Assembly (NCBI GenBank): GCA_037954325.1
Contig: JBBMNZ010000040.1
Span: 1,127,001-1,191,000 of the forward strand
From: Fistularia commersonii
Taxonomy: Eukaryota > Chordata > Actinopteri > Syngnathiformes > Fistulariidae
Reading direction: 5' to 3'
Length of the DNA: 64,000 nucleotides
Below the pieces are notes generated by a model. The model searched no databases, was not told the origin of the DNA, and was given only the letters and a program-made list of their open reading frames with translations. Each line of letters begins with the position of its first letter. The first letter of the stretch is position 1. Of the stretch, positions 41,464 through 54,989 are shown one piece after another. Both the position numbers and the translations under genes were made by a program.

Positions 41464-42960
41464 TTAGTTATTTCCACTCCGAATCAAAAACGCTTCAACT
41501 CGTTGAGATAAGCACTTTTTGATCGAATAGCTATATCTTTTCAACTTGTAGCTGGATTACACTGAATTTGACATGTGTTTTGCAGAATCATGTCCTAAAC
41601 AACATATTTCAACAGCAGTAACCAGCTTGATGAAATCCAACAGATATTTCCACTCCTAATCAAAAACGCTTCAACCCGATAAGATAAGCAGATTTTGAAC
41701 GAATGGCTATATCTTTTGATCCTGTGATGTGATTACACAAACATTGACATATATTGTGCAGAATCATATCCTAAAAAACATATTTCAACAGCAGAAACCA
41801 GCTTGATGAAATTCATTGGTTATTTCCACTCCTAATCAAAAACGCTTCAACTTAGTGAGATAAGCACTTTTTGAACGAATGGCTATATCTTTTGAACTTG
41901 TGAAGGGATTACACTGAATTTGACATATATTGTGCAGAATCATGTCCTAAACAACATATTTCAACAGTAGAAATCTACTTGATGAAATTCATTAGTTATT
42001 GCCACTCCTAATCAAAATTGCTTCAACTCGGTGAGATAAGTACTTTTTGCACGAATGGCTATATCTTTTGATCTTGTCGCTGGATTACACTGAATTTGAC
42101 ATGTGTTGTGCAGAATCATGTCCTAAACAACATATTTCAACAGCAGAAACCAGCTTGATTAGATCCATTAGTTATTTCCACTCCTAATTAAAACGCTTCA
42201 ACCCGATTAGATAAGCAGTTTTTGAACGAATGGCGATATCTTTTGAACCTGTGATGTGATTACACTGAATTTGACATATATTGTGCAGAATCATATCCTA
42301 AAAAACATATTTCAACAGCAGAAACCAGCTTGATGAAATTCATTGATTATTTCCACTCTGAATCCAAAAACGCTTCAACTCGGTGATATAAGTACTTTTT
42401 GAACGAATGGCGATATCTTTTGAACCTATGAAGGGATTATACTGAATTTGACATATATTGTGCAGAATCATGTCCTAAACAACATATTTCAACAGCAGAA
42501 ACCAGCGTGATGAAATTCAAAAGTTATTTCCACTCCTAATCAAAAAAGCTTCAACTCGGTGCGATAAGTACTTTTTGAACGAATGGCGATATCTTTTTAA
42601 CGTATGAAGGGATTACACTGAATTTGACATATATTGTGCAGAATCATGTCCTAAACAACATATTTCAACAGCAAAAACCAGCGTGATGAAATTCAAAAGT
42701 TATTTCCACTCCGAATCAAAAATGCTTCAACTCGGTGAGATAAGCACTTTTTGATCGAATGGCAATATCTTTTGAACTTGTCGCTGGATTATACTGAATT
42801 TGACATATTTTGTGCAGAATCATGTCCTAAACAACATATTTCAACAGCAGGAATCAGCTTGATGAAATTCATTAGCTATTTGCACTCCTAATCAAAAACG
42901 CTTCAACTCAGTCTCATAAGAACGTTTTGAACGAATGGCTATATCCTTTCAACTTGTAAT

Positions 42961-42978
42961 GGGCTAACACGAATTTTA
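42961..42978 (+). repeat. Chimeric monomer marking the B-to-A junction
   Basis: Left of this point the monomer is B-type (CAGTCTCATAAG, TATATCCTTTC, TTGTAATGGGCT). Right of it the monomer is A-type and matches 23,976 onward (ATTTTACATATATTGTGCTT, then ACATATATAAACAGC and AGAATGATG). The switch occurs in the middle of the unit, within about 20 bp, and unit register is kept. This is the expected product of an unequal exchange between misaligned but in-register monomers. Confidence 0.85.
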
Positions 42979-44446
42979 CATATATTGTGCTTATTCATGT
43001 CCTAAACAACATATATAAACAGCAGAAACCAGAATGATGAAATTCATTAGTTATTTCCATTCCAACTCAAAAAAGATTTAACCTCGGTAAGATAAGCACT
43101 CTTTGACCTTATGGCTATATCTTTTGAACTTGTAGCTGGATTACACTGAATTTGACATATATTGTGCAGAATCATGTCCTACACAACATCTATCAACACC
43201 AGAAACAGGCTTGGTGAAATTCAATAGTTATTTCCTCTCTTCATCAAAAACGCGTAAACTCGGTGAGATAAGCACTTTTTGAACGAATGGCTATATCTTT
43301 TGAACTTGTGATGGGATTACACTGAATTTGACATATATTGTACAAAATCATGTCCTAAACAGCATATTTCAAGAGTAGAAACAAATTTGATGAAATTCAT
43401 TAGTTATATCCACTCCTAATCAAAAACGCTTCAACTCCGTGAGATAAGCACTTTTTGCGTGAATGGCTATATCTTTTGATCTTGTCGCTGGATTACACTG
43501 AATTTGACATATATTGTGCAGAATCATGTCCTGAACAACATATATCAACAGCAGAAACCAGCATGACTAAATTCATTAGTCATTTCCACCGCAACTCAAA
43601 AAAGATTAAACCTCGGTAAGATAAGCACTTTTTGACCTTTAGGCTATATATTTTAACTTGTTGCTGGATTACACTGAATTTGACATATATTGTGCAGAAT
43701 CATGTCCTAAAAAACATATATCAACAGCAAAAACCAGCATATTGTAATTCATTAGTAATTTCCACACCTAATCAAAAACGCTTCAACTCTGTGAGATAAG
43801 CACTTTTTGCATGAATGGCTATATTTTTTGATCTTGTCGCTGGATTACACTGAATTTGACATATATTGTGCAGAGTCATGTCCTGAACAACATATATCAA
43901 CAGCAGAAACCAGCATGACTAAATTCATTCGTCATTTCCACTCCTACTCAAAAAAGATTTAACCTCGGTAAGATAAGCCCTTTTTAACCTTATGGCTATA
44001 ACTTTTGAACTTGTAGCTGGATTACACTGAATTTGACATATATTGTGCGGAATCATGTCCTAAACAACATATTTCAACAGCAGAAACCAGCATGATGAAA
44101 TTCATTAGTTATTTTCACTCAAACTCAAAAACGATTTAACTCGATAAGATAAGCACTTTTTGAACGAATGGCTATATTTTTTGAACTTGTAGCAGGATTA
44201 CACTGAATTTGACATTTATTGTACAAAATCTTGTCCTAAAAAACATATATAAACAGCAGAAACCAGAATGATGAAATTCATTAGTTATTTCCATTCCAAC
44301 TCAAAAAAGATTTAACCTCGGTAAGATAAGCACTCTTTGACCTTTTGGCTATATCTTTTGAACTCGTATCTGGATTACACTGAATTTGACATATATTGTG
44401 CAGAATCATGTCCTAAACAACATATATCAACAGCAGAAACCAGCAT

Positions 44447-44798
44447 GATGAAATTCATGAGTTATTTCCACTCCAACTCAAAAACGATTTAATTCGATAA
44501 GATAAGCAGTTTTTGATCTTATGGCTATATCTTTTGAACTTGTAGCTGGATTACACTGAATTTGACATGTATTGTGCAGAATCATGTCCTGAACAACATC
44601 TATCAACAGCAGAAACCAGCATGATGAAATTCATGAGTTATTTCCACTCCAACTCAAAAACGATTTAATTCGATAAGATAAGCAGTTTTTGATCTTATGG
44701 CTATATCTTTTGAACTTGTAGCTGGATTACACTGAATTTGACATGTATTGTGCAGAATCATGTCCTGAACAACATCTATCAACAGCAAAAACCAACTT
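44447..44798 (+). repeat. Single-monomer tandem duplication (2 x 176 bp)
   Basis: Monomers starting at 44,447 and 44,623 are identical for about 165 bp, including the rare ACATGTATTGTGCAG and TGTCCTGAACAACATC. The related stretch near 45,846 has only one such monomer. They differ only at the end, where the second reads AGCAAAAACCAACTTGG. Confidence 0.93.
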
Positions 44799-45049
44799 GG
44801 TGAAATTCATTAGCTATTTCCATTCTTAATCGAAAACGCTTCAACCCGATCAGATAAGCACTATTTGAACGAATGGCTATATCTTTTGAACCTATGATGT
44901 GATTACATTAAATTTGACATATATTGTGCAGAATCATGTCCTAAACAACATATTTCAAGAGTAGAAACAAACTTGATGAAATTCATTAGTTATTTCCACT
45001 CCTAATCAAAAATGCTTCAACTCTGTGAGATAAGCAGTTTTTGAACGAA

Positions 45050-45660
45050 TGGCTATATCTTTTGATCTAGTCGCTGGATTACACTGAATTTGATATATAT
45101 TGTGCAGAATCATGTCCTATACAACAACTATCAACAGCAGAAACAGGCTTGATGAAATTCATTAGTTATTTCCTCTCATAATCAAAAACGCTTAACCTCG
45201 GTGAGATAAGCACTTTTTGAACGAATGGCTATATAATTTGAACCTGTGATAGGATTACACTGAATTTGACATATATTGTGCAAAATCATGTCCTAAACAA
45301 CATATATCAACAGCAGAAACCAGGTTAGTGAAATTCATTAGTTTTTTCCACTCTTATTCAAAAATGCTTTAACCCGATAAGATAAGCACTTTTTGAACGA
45401 ATGGCGATATATTTTAAACCGGTCATGTGATTGCACTAAATTTGACATATATTTTGCAGAATCATGTCCTAAACAACATATATCAATAGCAAAAACCAGA
45501 ATGATGAAATTCATTAGTTATTTCCACTCTAACTCTAAAAAGATTTAACCTGGGTAAGATAAGCACTTTTTGACCTTATGGCTATATCTTTTGAACTTGT
45601 ATCTGGATTACACTTAATTTGACATATATTGTGCAGAATCATGTCCTAAACAACATATAT
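45050..45660 (+). repeat. A module repeated 18 monomers downstream (48,223-48,833)
   Basis: Offset 3,173 bp. Both have GATCTAGTCGCTGG, TATATAATTTGAACC, AAACCAGGTTAGTG, GGCGATAT, TCATGTGATTGCACTAAATT and ATATCAATAGCAAAAACC. Scattered single-base differences are visible, for example GGTCATG against AGTCATG. Confidence 0.85.
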
Positions 45661-48600
45661 CAACAGCAGAAACCAGAATGATGAAATTCATTAGTTATTT
45701 CCATTCCAACTCAAAAAAGATTTAACCTCGGTAAGATAAGCACTCTTTGACCTTTTGGCTATATCTGTTGAACTCGTATCTGGATTACACTGAATTTGAC
45801 ATATATTGTGTAGAATCATGTCCTAAACAACATATATCAACAGCAGAAACCAGCATGATGAAATTCATGAGTTATTTCCACTCCAACTCAAAAACGATTT
45901 AATTCGATAAGATAAGCAGTTTTTGATCTTATGGCTATATCTTTTGAACTTGTAGCTGGATTACACTGAATTTGACATATATTGTGCAGAATCATGTCCT
46001 GAACAACATCTATCAACAGCAAAAACCAACTTGGTGAAATTCATTAGTTATTTCCATTCTTAATCGAAAACGCTTCAACCCGATCAGATAAGCAATATTT
46101 GAACGAATGGCTATATCTTTTGAACCTATGATGTGATTACATTAAATTTGACATATATTGTGCAGAATCATGTCCTAAACAACATATTTCAAGAGTAGAA
46201 ACAAACTTGATGAAATTCATTAGTTATTTCCACTCCTAATCAAAAACGCTTCAACTCTGTGAGATAAGCACTTTTTGCACGAATGGCTATATCTTTTGAT
46301 CTTGTAGCTGGATTACACTGAATTTGACATATTTTGTGCAAAATCATGTTCTAAACAACATAATTCAACGGCAAAAACCAGCTTGATGAAATCCATTAGG
46401 TATTTCCACTCCTAATCAAAAACGCTTCAACTAGGTGAGAGAAGCACTTTTTGAACAAATGGCTATATCTTTTGAACTTGTACCTGGATGACACTGAATT
46501 TGACATATATTTATGCAAAATCATGTCCTAAACAACATATATCAACAGCAGAAACCAGGTTAGTGAAATTCATTAGTTTTTTCCACTCTTATTCAAAAAT
46601 GCTTTAACCCGATAAGATAAGCACTTTTTGAACAAATGGCTATATCTTTTAAACCAGTGTTGTGATTACACTAAATTTGACATATATTTTGCAGAATCAT
46701 GTCCTATACAACATATATCAACAGCAGAAACCAGAATGACGAAATTCATTATTTATTTCCACTCTAACTCTAAAAAGATTTAACCTAGGTAAGATAAGCA
46801 CTTTTTGACCTTATGGCTATATCTTTTGAACTTGTATCTGGATTACACTGAATTTGACATATATTGTGCAAAATCATGTCCTGAACAACATATATCAACA
46901 GAGGAAACCAGCATGACTAAATTCATTAGTCATTTCCACCGCAACTCAAAAAAGATTAAACCTCGGTAAGATAAGCACTTTTTAACCTTATGGCTATAAC
47001 TTTTGAACTTGTAGCTGGATTACACTGAATTTGAAATTATTGTTCAGAATCATGTCCTAAAAAACATATTTCAACAGCAGAAACCAGCATGAAGACATTC
47101 ATTACTTATTTCCACTCAAACTCAAAAACGATTTGACTCGATAAAATAAGCACTTTTTGAACGAATGGCTATATCTTTTGAACTTGTAGCTGGATTACAC
47201 TGAATTTGACATATATTTGTGCAAAAGCATGTCCTAAACAACATATATCAACAGCAGAAACCAGGTTAGTGAAATTCATTGTTTTTTTCCACTCTTATTC
47301 AAAAATGCTTTAATCGATAAGATAAGCACTTTTTGAACAAATGGCTATATCTTTTGAACCGGTTATGTGATTACACTAAATTTGACATATATTTTGCAGA
47401 ATCATGTCCTATACAACATATATCAACAGCAGAAACCAGAATGACAAAATTCATTAGTTATTTCCACTCTAACTCTAAAAAGATTTAACCTAGGTAAGAT
47501 AAGCACTTTTTGACCTTATGGCTCTATCTTTTGAACTTGTATCTGGATTACACTGAATTTGACATATATTGTGCAGAATCATGTCCTAAACAACATATAT
47601 CAACAGCAGAAACCAGCTGGATGAAATTCATGAGTTATTTCCACTCCAACTCAAAAACGATTTAATTCGATAAGATAAGCAGTTTTTGATATTATGGCTA
47701 CATCTTTTGAACTTGTCGCTGGATTACACTGAATTTGACATATATTGTGCAGAATCATGTCCTAAACAACATATATCAACAGCAAAAACCAACTTGGTGA
47801 AATTCATTAGTTATTTCCACTCTTAATCGAAAACGCTTCAACCCGATAAGATAAGCACTTTTTGAACGAATGGCTATATCTTTTGAACCTTTCATGTGAT
47901 TGAACTAAATTTGACATATATTGTGCAGAATCATGTCCTAAACAACATATATCAACAGCAGAAACCAGCTGGATGAAATTCGTGAGTTATTTCCACTCCA
48001 ACTCAACAACGATTTAACTCGGTAAGATAAGCACTTTTTGACCTTAAGGCTATATCTTATGAACTTGTAGCTGGATTACACTGAATTTGACATATATTGT
48101 GCAGAATCATTTCCTAAACAACAAATTTCAACAGCAAAAAGCAGCTTGATGAAATTCATTAGTCATTTCCACTCCAACTCAAAAACGCTTCAACTCTGTG
48201 AGATAAGCAGTTTTTGAACGAATGGCTATATCTTTTGATCTAGTCGCTGGATTACACTGAATTTGATATATATTGTGCAGAATCATGTCCTATACAACAT
48301 CTATCAACAGCAGAAACAGGCTTGATGAAATTCATTAGTTATTTCCTCTCTTAATCAAAAACGCTTAACCTCGGTGAGATAAGCACTTTTTGAACGAATG
48401 GCTATATAATTTGAACCTGTGATGGGATTACACTGAATTTGACATATATTGTGCAAAATCATGTCCTAAACAACATATATCAACAGCAGAAACCAGGTTA
48501 GTGAAATTCATTAGTTTTTTCCACTCTTATTCAAAAATGCTTTAACCCGATAAGATAAGCACTTTTTGAACGAATGGCGATATCTTTTAAACCAGTCATG

Positions 48601-51600
48601 TGATTGCACTAAATTTGACATATATTTTGCAGAATCATGTCCTAAACAACATATATCAATAGCAAAAACCAGAATGATGAAATTCATTAGTTATTTCCAC
48701 TCTAACTCTAAAAAGATTTAACCTGGGTAAGATAAGCACTTTTTGACCTTATGGCTATATCTTTTGAACTTGTATCTGGATTACACTTAATTTGACATAT
48801 ATTGTGCAGAATCATGTCCTAAACAACATATATCAACAGCAGAAACCAGCATGATGAAATTCATGAGTTATTTCCACTCCAACTCAAAAACGATTTAATT
48901 CGATAAGATAAGCAGTTTTTGATCTTATGGCTATATCTTTTGAACTTGTATCCTGATTACACTGAATTTGACATATATTGTGCAGAATTATGTCCTAAAC
49001 AACATATATCAACAACAGAAACCAGCATGATGAAATTCATGAGTTATTTCCACTCCAACTCAAAAACGATTTAATTCGATAAGATAAGCAGTTTTTGATA
49101 TTATGGCTATATCTTTTGAACTTGTCGCTGGATTACACTGAATTTGACATATATTGTGCAGAATCATGTCCTAAACAACATATATCAACAGCAAAAACCA
49201 ACTTGGTGAAATTCATTAGTTATTTCCACTCTTAATCGAAAACTCTTCAACCCGATAAGATAAGCACTTTTTGAACGAATGGCTATATCTTTTGAACCTA
49301 TGATGTGATTACACTAAATTTGAAAAATATTGTGCAGAATCATGTCCTAAACAACATATTTCAAGAGTAGAAACCAACTTGATGAAATCCATAAGTTATT
49401 TCCACTCCTAATCAAAAACGCTTCAACTCGGTGAGATAAGCACTTTTTGCACGAATGGCTATATCTTTTGATCTTGTCGCTGGATTACACTGAATTTGAC
49501 ATATTTTGTGCAAAATCATGTTCTAAACAACATAATTCAACGGAAAAAAACAGCTTGATGAAATCCATTAGTTATTTCTACTCCTAATCAAAAACGCTTC
49601 AACCCGATCAGATAAGCACTTTTTGAACGAATGGCTATAATTTTTGAACCTGTGATGTGATTACACTAAATTTGACATATATTGTGCTTAATCATGTCCT
49701 AAACAACATATATCAACAGCAGAAACCAGCTGGATGAAATTCATGAGTTATTTCCACTCCAAATCAACAACGATTTAACTCGGTAAGATAAGTACTCTTT
49801 GACCTTAAGGCTATATCTTATGAACTTGTAGCTGGATTACACTGAATTTGACATATATTGTGCAGAATCATGTCCTAAACAACAAATTTCAACAGCAAAG
49901 AGCAGCTTGATTAAATTCAACAGTCGTTTCCAGTCCAACTCAAAAACGCTTCAACTCTGTGAGATAAGCAGTTTTTGAACGAATGGCTATATCTTTTGAT
50001 CTAGTCGCTGGATTACACTGAATTTGATATATATTGTGCAGAATCATGTCCTATACAACATCTATCAACAGCAGAAACAGGCTTGATGAAATTCATTAGT
50101 TATATCCTCTCTTAATCAAAAACGCTTAACCTCGGTGAGATAAGCACTTTTTGAACGAATGGCTATATCATTTGAACCTGTGATGGGATTACACTGAATT
50201 TGACATATATTGTGCAAAATCATGTCCTAAACAACATATATCAACAGCAGAAACCAGGTTAGTGAAATTCATTAGATTTTTCCACTCTTATTCAAAAATG
50301 CTTTAACCCGATAAGATAAGCACTTTTTGAACGAATGGCTATATCTTTTGAACCTATGATGTGATTACACTAAATTTGAAAAATATTGTGCAAAATCATG
50401 TCCCAAACAACATATTTCAAGAGTAGAAACCAACTTGATGAAATCCATAAGTTATTTCTACTCCTAATCAAAAACACTTCAACTCGGTGAGATAAGTACT
50501 TTTTGCACAAATGGCTATATCTTTTGATCTTGTCGCTGGATTACACTGAATTTGACATATTTTGTGCAAAATCATGTTCTGAACAACATAATTCAACGGA
50601 AAAAACCAGCTTGATGAAATCCATTAGTTATTTCCACTCCTAATCAAAAATGCTTCAACTCGGTGAGAGAAGCACTTTTTGAACAAATGGCTATATCTTT
50701 TGATCTCTTCGCTGGATTACACTAAATTTGACATATATTGTGCAGAATCATATCCTAAACAACATATATCAAAAGCAGAAACCAGCATGATGAAATTCAT
50801 TAGTTATTTCCACTCCACCTCAAAAACGATTTAACTCGATAAGATAAGCAGTTTTTGACCTGATGGCTATATCTTTTGAACTTGTAGCTGGATACACTGA
50901 ATTTGACATATATTGTGCAGAATCATGTCCTAAACAACGTATATCAAGAGCAGAAACCAGGTTAATAAAATTCACTAGTTATTTCCACTCTTAATCTAAA
51001 ACGCTTCAACCAAATAAGATAAGCACTTTTTGAACGAATGGCTATATCTTTTGAACCTGTGATGTGATTACACTAAATTTGACATATATCGTGCTTAATC
51101 ATGTCCTAAACAACATATATCAACAGCAGAAACCAGCTTGATGAAATATATGAGTTATTTCCACTCCAACTCAACAACGATTTAATTCGATAAGATAAGC
51201 ACTTTTTGACCTTAAGGCTATATCTTATGAACTTGTAGCTGGATTACACTGAATTTGACATATATTTTGCAGAATCATGTCCTAAACAACAAATTTCAAC
51301 GGCAAAAAACCAGACTGATGAAATCCATTAGTTATTTCCACTCCTAATCAAAAATCCTTCAACTCGGTGAAAAAAGCACTTTTTGAACGAATGGCTATAT
51401 ATTTTGATCCTGTAGCTGGGTTTAACTGAATTTGACATATATTGTAAGAAATCATGTCCTATACAACATCTATCAACAGCAGAAACAGGCTTGGTGAAAT
51501 TCAATAGTTATTTCCTCTCTTAATCAAAAACGCTTCAACCCGGTGCGATAAGCACTTTTTGAATGAATGGCTATATCCTTTGAACCACTGATGGGATTAC

Positions 51601-52499
51601 ACTGAATTTCACATACATTGTGCAGAGTCATTTCCGAAACAACATATTTCAACAGCAGAAACCAGCATGATGAAATACATGAGTTATTTCCACTCCAACT
51701 CAAAATGGATTTAACTCGATAAGATAAGCAGTTTTTGACCTTTTGGCTATATCTTTTGAACTTGTAGCTGGATTACACTGAATTTGACATTAATTGTGCA
51801 GAATCATGTTCTATAAAACATATTTCAACGGCAGTAACCAGCTTGATGAAATCCATTCGTTATTTCCACTCCTAATCAAAAACGCTTCAACTCGGTGAGG
51901 GAAGCACTTTTTGAACGAATGGCTATATCTTTTGAACCTGTGATGTGATTACACTGAATTTGACATATATTGTGCAGAATCATGTTCTAAACAACATATA
52001 TCACCATCAGAAACCAGCTTGATGAAATTCATGAGTTATTTCCACTCCAACTAAAAAACGATTTAACTCGGTAAGATTAGCACTTTTTGACCTTATGGCT
52101 ATATCTTTTGAACTTGTAGCTGGAATACACTGAATTTGACATATATTGTGCAGAATCATGTCCTATACAACATCTATCAACAGCAGAAATAGGCTTGGTG
52201 AATTTCAATAGTTATTTCCTCTCTTAATCAAAAACGCTTCAACTCGGTGAGATAAGCACTTTTTGAATGCATGGCTATATCTTTTGAACATGTGATGGGA
52301 TTGCACTGAATTTGACATATATTTTGCAGAATCATGTCCTAAACAACATATTTAAACAGCAGAAACCAGCTTGATGAAATTCATTAGTCATTTCCACTCA
52401 AAATCAAAAACGCATCAACTCAGTGAGATAAGAACTTTTTGACCTTATGGCTATATCTTTTGAACTTATAGTTGGATTACACTGAATTTGACATATATT

Positions 52500-54640
52500 G
52501 TGCAGAATCATGTCCTATACAACATATATCAACAGCAAAAACCAGCATGTTGAAATTCATTAGTTATTTCCACTCCAACTCAAAAACGCTTCAACTCGGT
52601 GATATAAGCAGTTTTTGCACGAATGGCTATATTTTATGATCTTGTCGCAGGATTACGCTGAATTTGACATATATTGTACAGAATCATGTCCTATCCAACA
52701 TCTATCAACAGCAGAAACAGGGTTGGTGAAATTCAATAGTTATTTCCTCTCCTAATCAAAAACGCTTCAACTCGGTGCAATAAGCATTCTTTGAACGAAT
52801 GGCTCTATCTTTTGAACCACTGTTGGGATTACACTGAATTTGAAATATATTGTGCAGAATCAAGTCCTAAACAACATAGTTCAATGGCAAAAACCAGCTT
52901 GATGAAATCCATTAGTTATTTCCACTCCTAATCAAAAACGCTTCAATTCGGTGAGATAAGCACTTTTTGAACAAATGGCTATATCTTTTGAACTTGTAGC
53001 TTGATTACACTGAATTTGATATATATTGTGCAGAATCATGCACTTAACAACATATTTGAAAAGCAGAAACCAGATTGGTTAAAATTCATTAGTTATTTCC
53101 ACTCTTAATCAAAAACACTTCAACCCAATAAGGTAATCACTTTTTGAACGAATGGCTGTATCTTTTGAACCTATGATGTGATTACACTGAATTTGACATA
53201 TATTGTGCAGAATTATGTTCTAAACAACATATATCACCATCAAAAACCAGCTTGATGAAATTCATGAGTTATTTCCACTCCAACTCAAAAACGATTTAAC
53301 TCGGTAAGATAAGCAGTTTTTGACCTTTTGGCTATATCTTTTGAACTTGTAGCTGGATTACACTGAATTTGACATTAATTGTGCAGAATCATGTCCTAAA
53401 CAACATATTTCAACAGCAGAAACCAGCTTAATGAAATTCATTAGTCATTTCCACTCAAAATCAAAAACGCATTAACTCAGTGAGATAAGAAATTTTTGAC
53501 CTTATGGCTATATCTTTTGAACTTATAGTTGGATTACACTGAATTTGACATATATTGTGCAGAATCATGTCCTATACAACATATATCAACAGCAAAAACC
53601 AGCATGTTGAAATTCATTAGTTATTTCCACTCCAACTCAAAAACGCTTCAAATCGGTGATATAAGCAGTTTTTGCACGAATGGCTATATTTTATGATCTT
53701 GTCGCAGGATTACACTGAATTTGACATATATTGTACAGAATCATGTCCTATCCAACATCTATCAACAGCAGAAACAGGGTTGGTGAAATTCAATAGTTAT
53801 TTCCTCTCCTAATCAAAAACGCTTCAACTCGGTGCAATAAGCATTCTTTGAACGAATGGCTCTATCTTTTGAACCACTGTTGGGATTACACTGAATTTGA
53901 AATATATTGTGCAGAATCAAGTCCTAAACAACATAGTTCAATGGCAAAAACCAGCTTGATGAAATCCATTAGTTATTTCCACTCCTAATCAAAAACGCTT
54001 CAATTCGGTGAGATAAGCACTTTTTGAACAAATGGCTATATCTTTTGATCTTGTCGCTGGATTACAGTGAATTTGACATATATTAGACAGAATCATGTTC
54101 TATACAACATCTATCAACAGCAGAAATAGGCTTGGTGAATTTCAATAGTTATTTCCTCTCTTAATCAAAAACGCTTCAATTCGGTGAGATAAGCACTTTT
54201 TGAACAAATGGCTATATCTTTTGAACTTGTTGCTTGATTACACTGAATTTGATATATATTGTGCAGAATCATGCACTTAACAACATATTTGAAAAGCAGA
54301 AACCAGATTGGTGAAATTCATTAGTTATTTCCACTCTTAATCAAAAACACTTCAACCCAATAAGGTAATCACTTTTTGAACGAATGGCTATATCTTTTGA
54401 ACCTATGATGTGATTACACTGAATTTGACATATATTGTGCAGAATTATGTTCTAAACAACATATATCACCATCAAAAACCAGCTTGATGAAATTCATGAG
54501 TTATTTCCACTCCAACTCAAAAACGATTTAACTCGGTAAGATAAGCAGTTTTTGACCTTTTGGCTATATCTTTTGAACTTGTAGCTGGATTACACTGAAT
54601 TTGACATTAATTGTGCAGAATCATGTCCTAAACAACATAT
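52500..54640 (+). repeat. 6- to 7-monomer tandem duplication
   Basis: CTATATTTTATGATC lies at 52,627 and 53,684 (offset 1,057, 6 monomers). Further right, AGGTAATCACTTTTTG lies at 53,131 and 54,363 (offset 1,232, 7 monomers). The extra unit in the second copy is at about 54,040-54,215 and has TTGTCGCTGG with ATTAGACAGAATC, a type otherwise found near 4,525-12,360, so it was gained from another variant and not by copying its neighbour. Confidence 0.87.
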
Positions 54641-54989
54641 TTCAACAGCAGAAACCACCTTGATGAAATTCATTAGTCATTTCCACTCAAAATCAAAAAT
54701 GCTTCAACTCAGTGAGATAAGCACTTTTTGACCTCATGGCTATATCTTTTGAATTTATAGCTGGATTACACTGAAGTTGACATCGATTGTGATGAATCAT
54801 GTCCTATACAACATCTATCAACAGCAGAAACAGGCTTGGTGAAATTTAATAGTTATTTCCTCTCTTAATCAAAAACGCTTCAACTCGGTGAGATAAGCAC
54901 TTTTTGAATGCATGGCTATATCTTTTGAACTTGTGATGGGATTACACTGAATTTGACATATATTGTACAGAATCATGTCCTAAATTACT

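Larger units (their letters stand above)
23976..42970 (+). repeat. Super-unit copy 1 (about 19 kb: A segment then B segment)
   Basis: The order of segments here is repeated downstream: 23,976-24,400 with 42,978-43,400 (offset about 18,999), 26,360-27,790 with 46,243-47,670 (19,883), 29,440-30,490 with 49,146-50,195 (19,706), 30,860-32,470 with 51,445-52,880 (20,585, later 20,410), 32,580-34,800 with 55,806-57,680 (23,226, later 22,872) and 40,565-41,463 with 62,565-63,463 (22,000). Offset changes are mostly whole monomers. I infer one ancestral tandem duplication followed by unit gains and losses. Confidence 0.75.
32480..42970 (+). repeat. Subfamily B block 1
   Basis: About 60 monomers with B hallmarks: CGTGATGAAATTCAAAAG starts, GATAAGTACTTTTTG, GCGATATC, TGTGAAGGGATT, GACATGTGTTTTGCAG, CAGTCCGAATC and a distinctive GGTCTCATAAGC unit whose middle reads GGGCTCACAAGAATT and is a few bases short. 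Tails are almost always AACATATTTC, whereas A units often carry CATATATC or CATCTATC. It contains the 13-monomer duplication at 34,706-38,786. No foreign sequence is seen. Confidence 0.85.
44270..46240 (+). repeat. 7- to 8-monomer duplication (44,270-45,000 and 45,680-46,240)
   Basis: Marker CTCTTTGACCTTTTGGC lies at 44,341 and 45,751 region (offset 1,410, 8 monomers), whereas ACATCTATCAACAGCAAAAA lies at 44,772 and 46,006 region (offset 1,234, 7 monomers). The one-unit change is explained by the extra monomer at 44,447-44,798. Shared variants include GAACTCGTATCTGG, GCTTCAACCCGATCAG and CTATTTG or ATATTTG in the T tract. Confidence 0.88.

Noticed and set aside
41258..41464. 68-codon open frame on the minus strand
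   Set aside because: Starts at the same unit position as the other minus-strand frames and follows the monomer. It stays open by chance because of small length differences in neighbouring units.
42961..42978. Transposon insertion or inversion at the B-to-A junction
   Set aside because: No foreign sequence, target-site duplication or change of orientation. Monomer register continues across the point.
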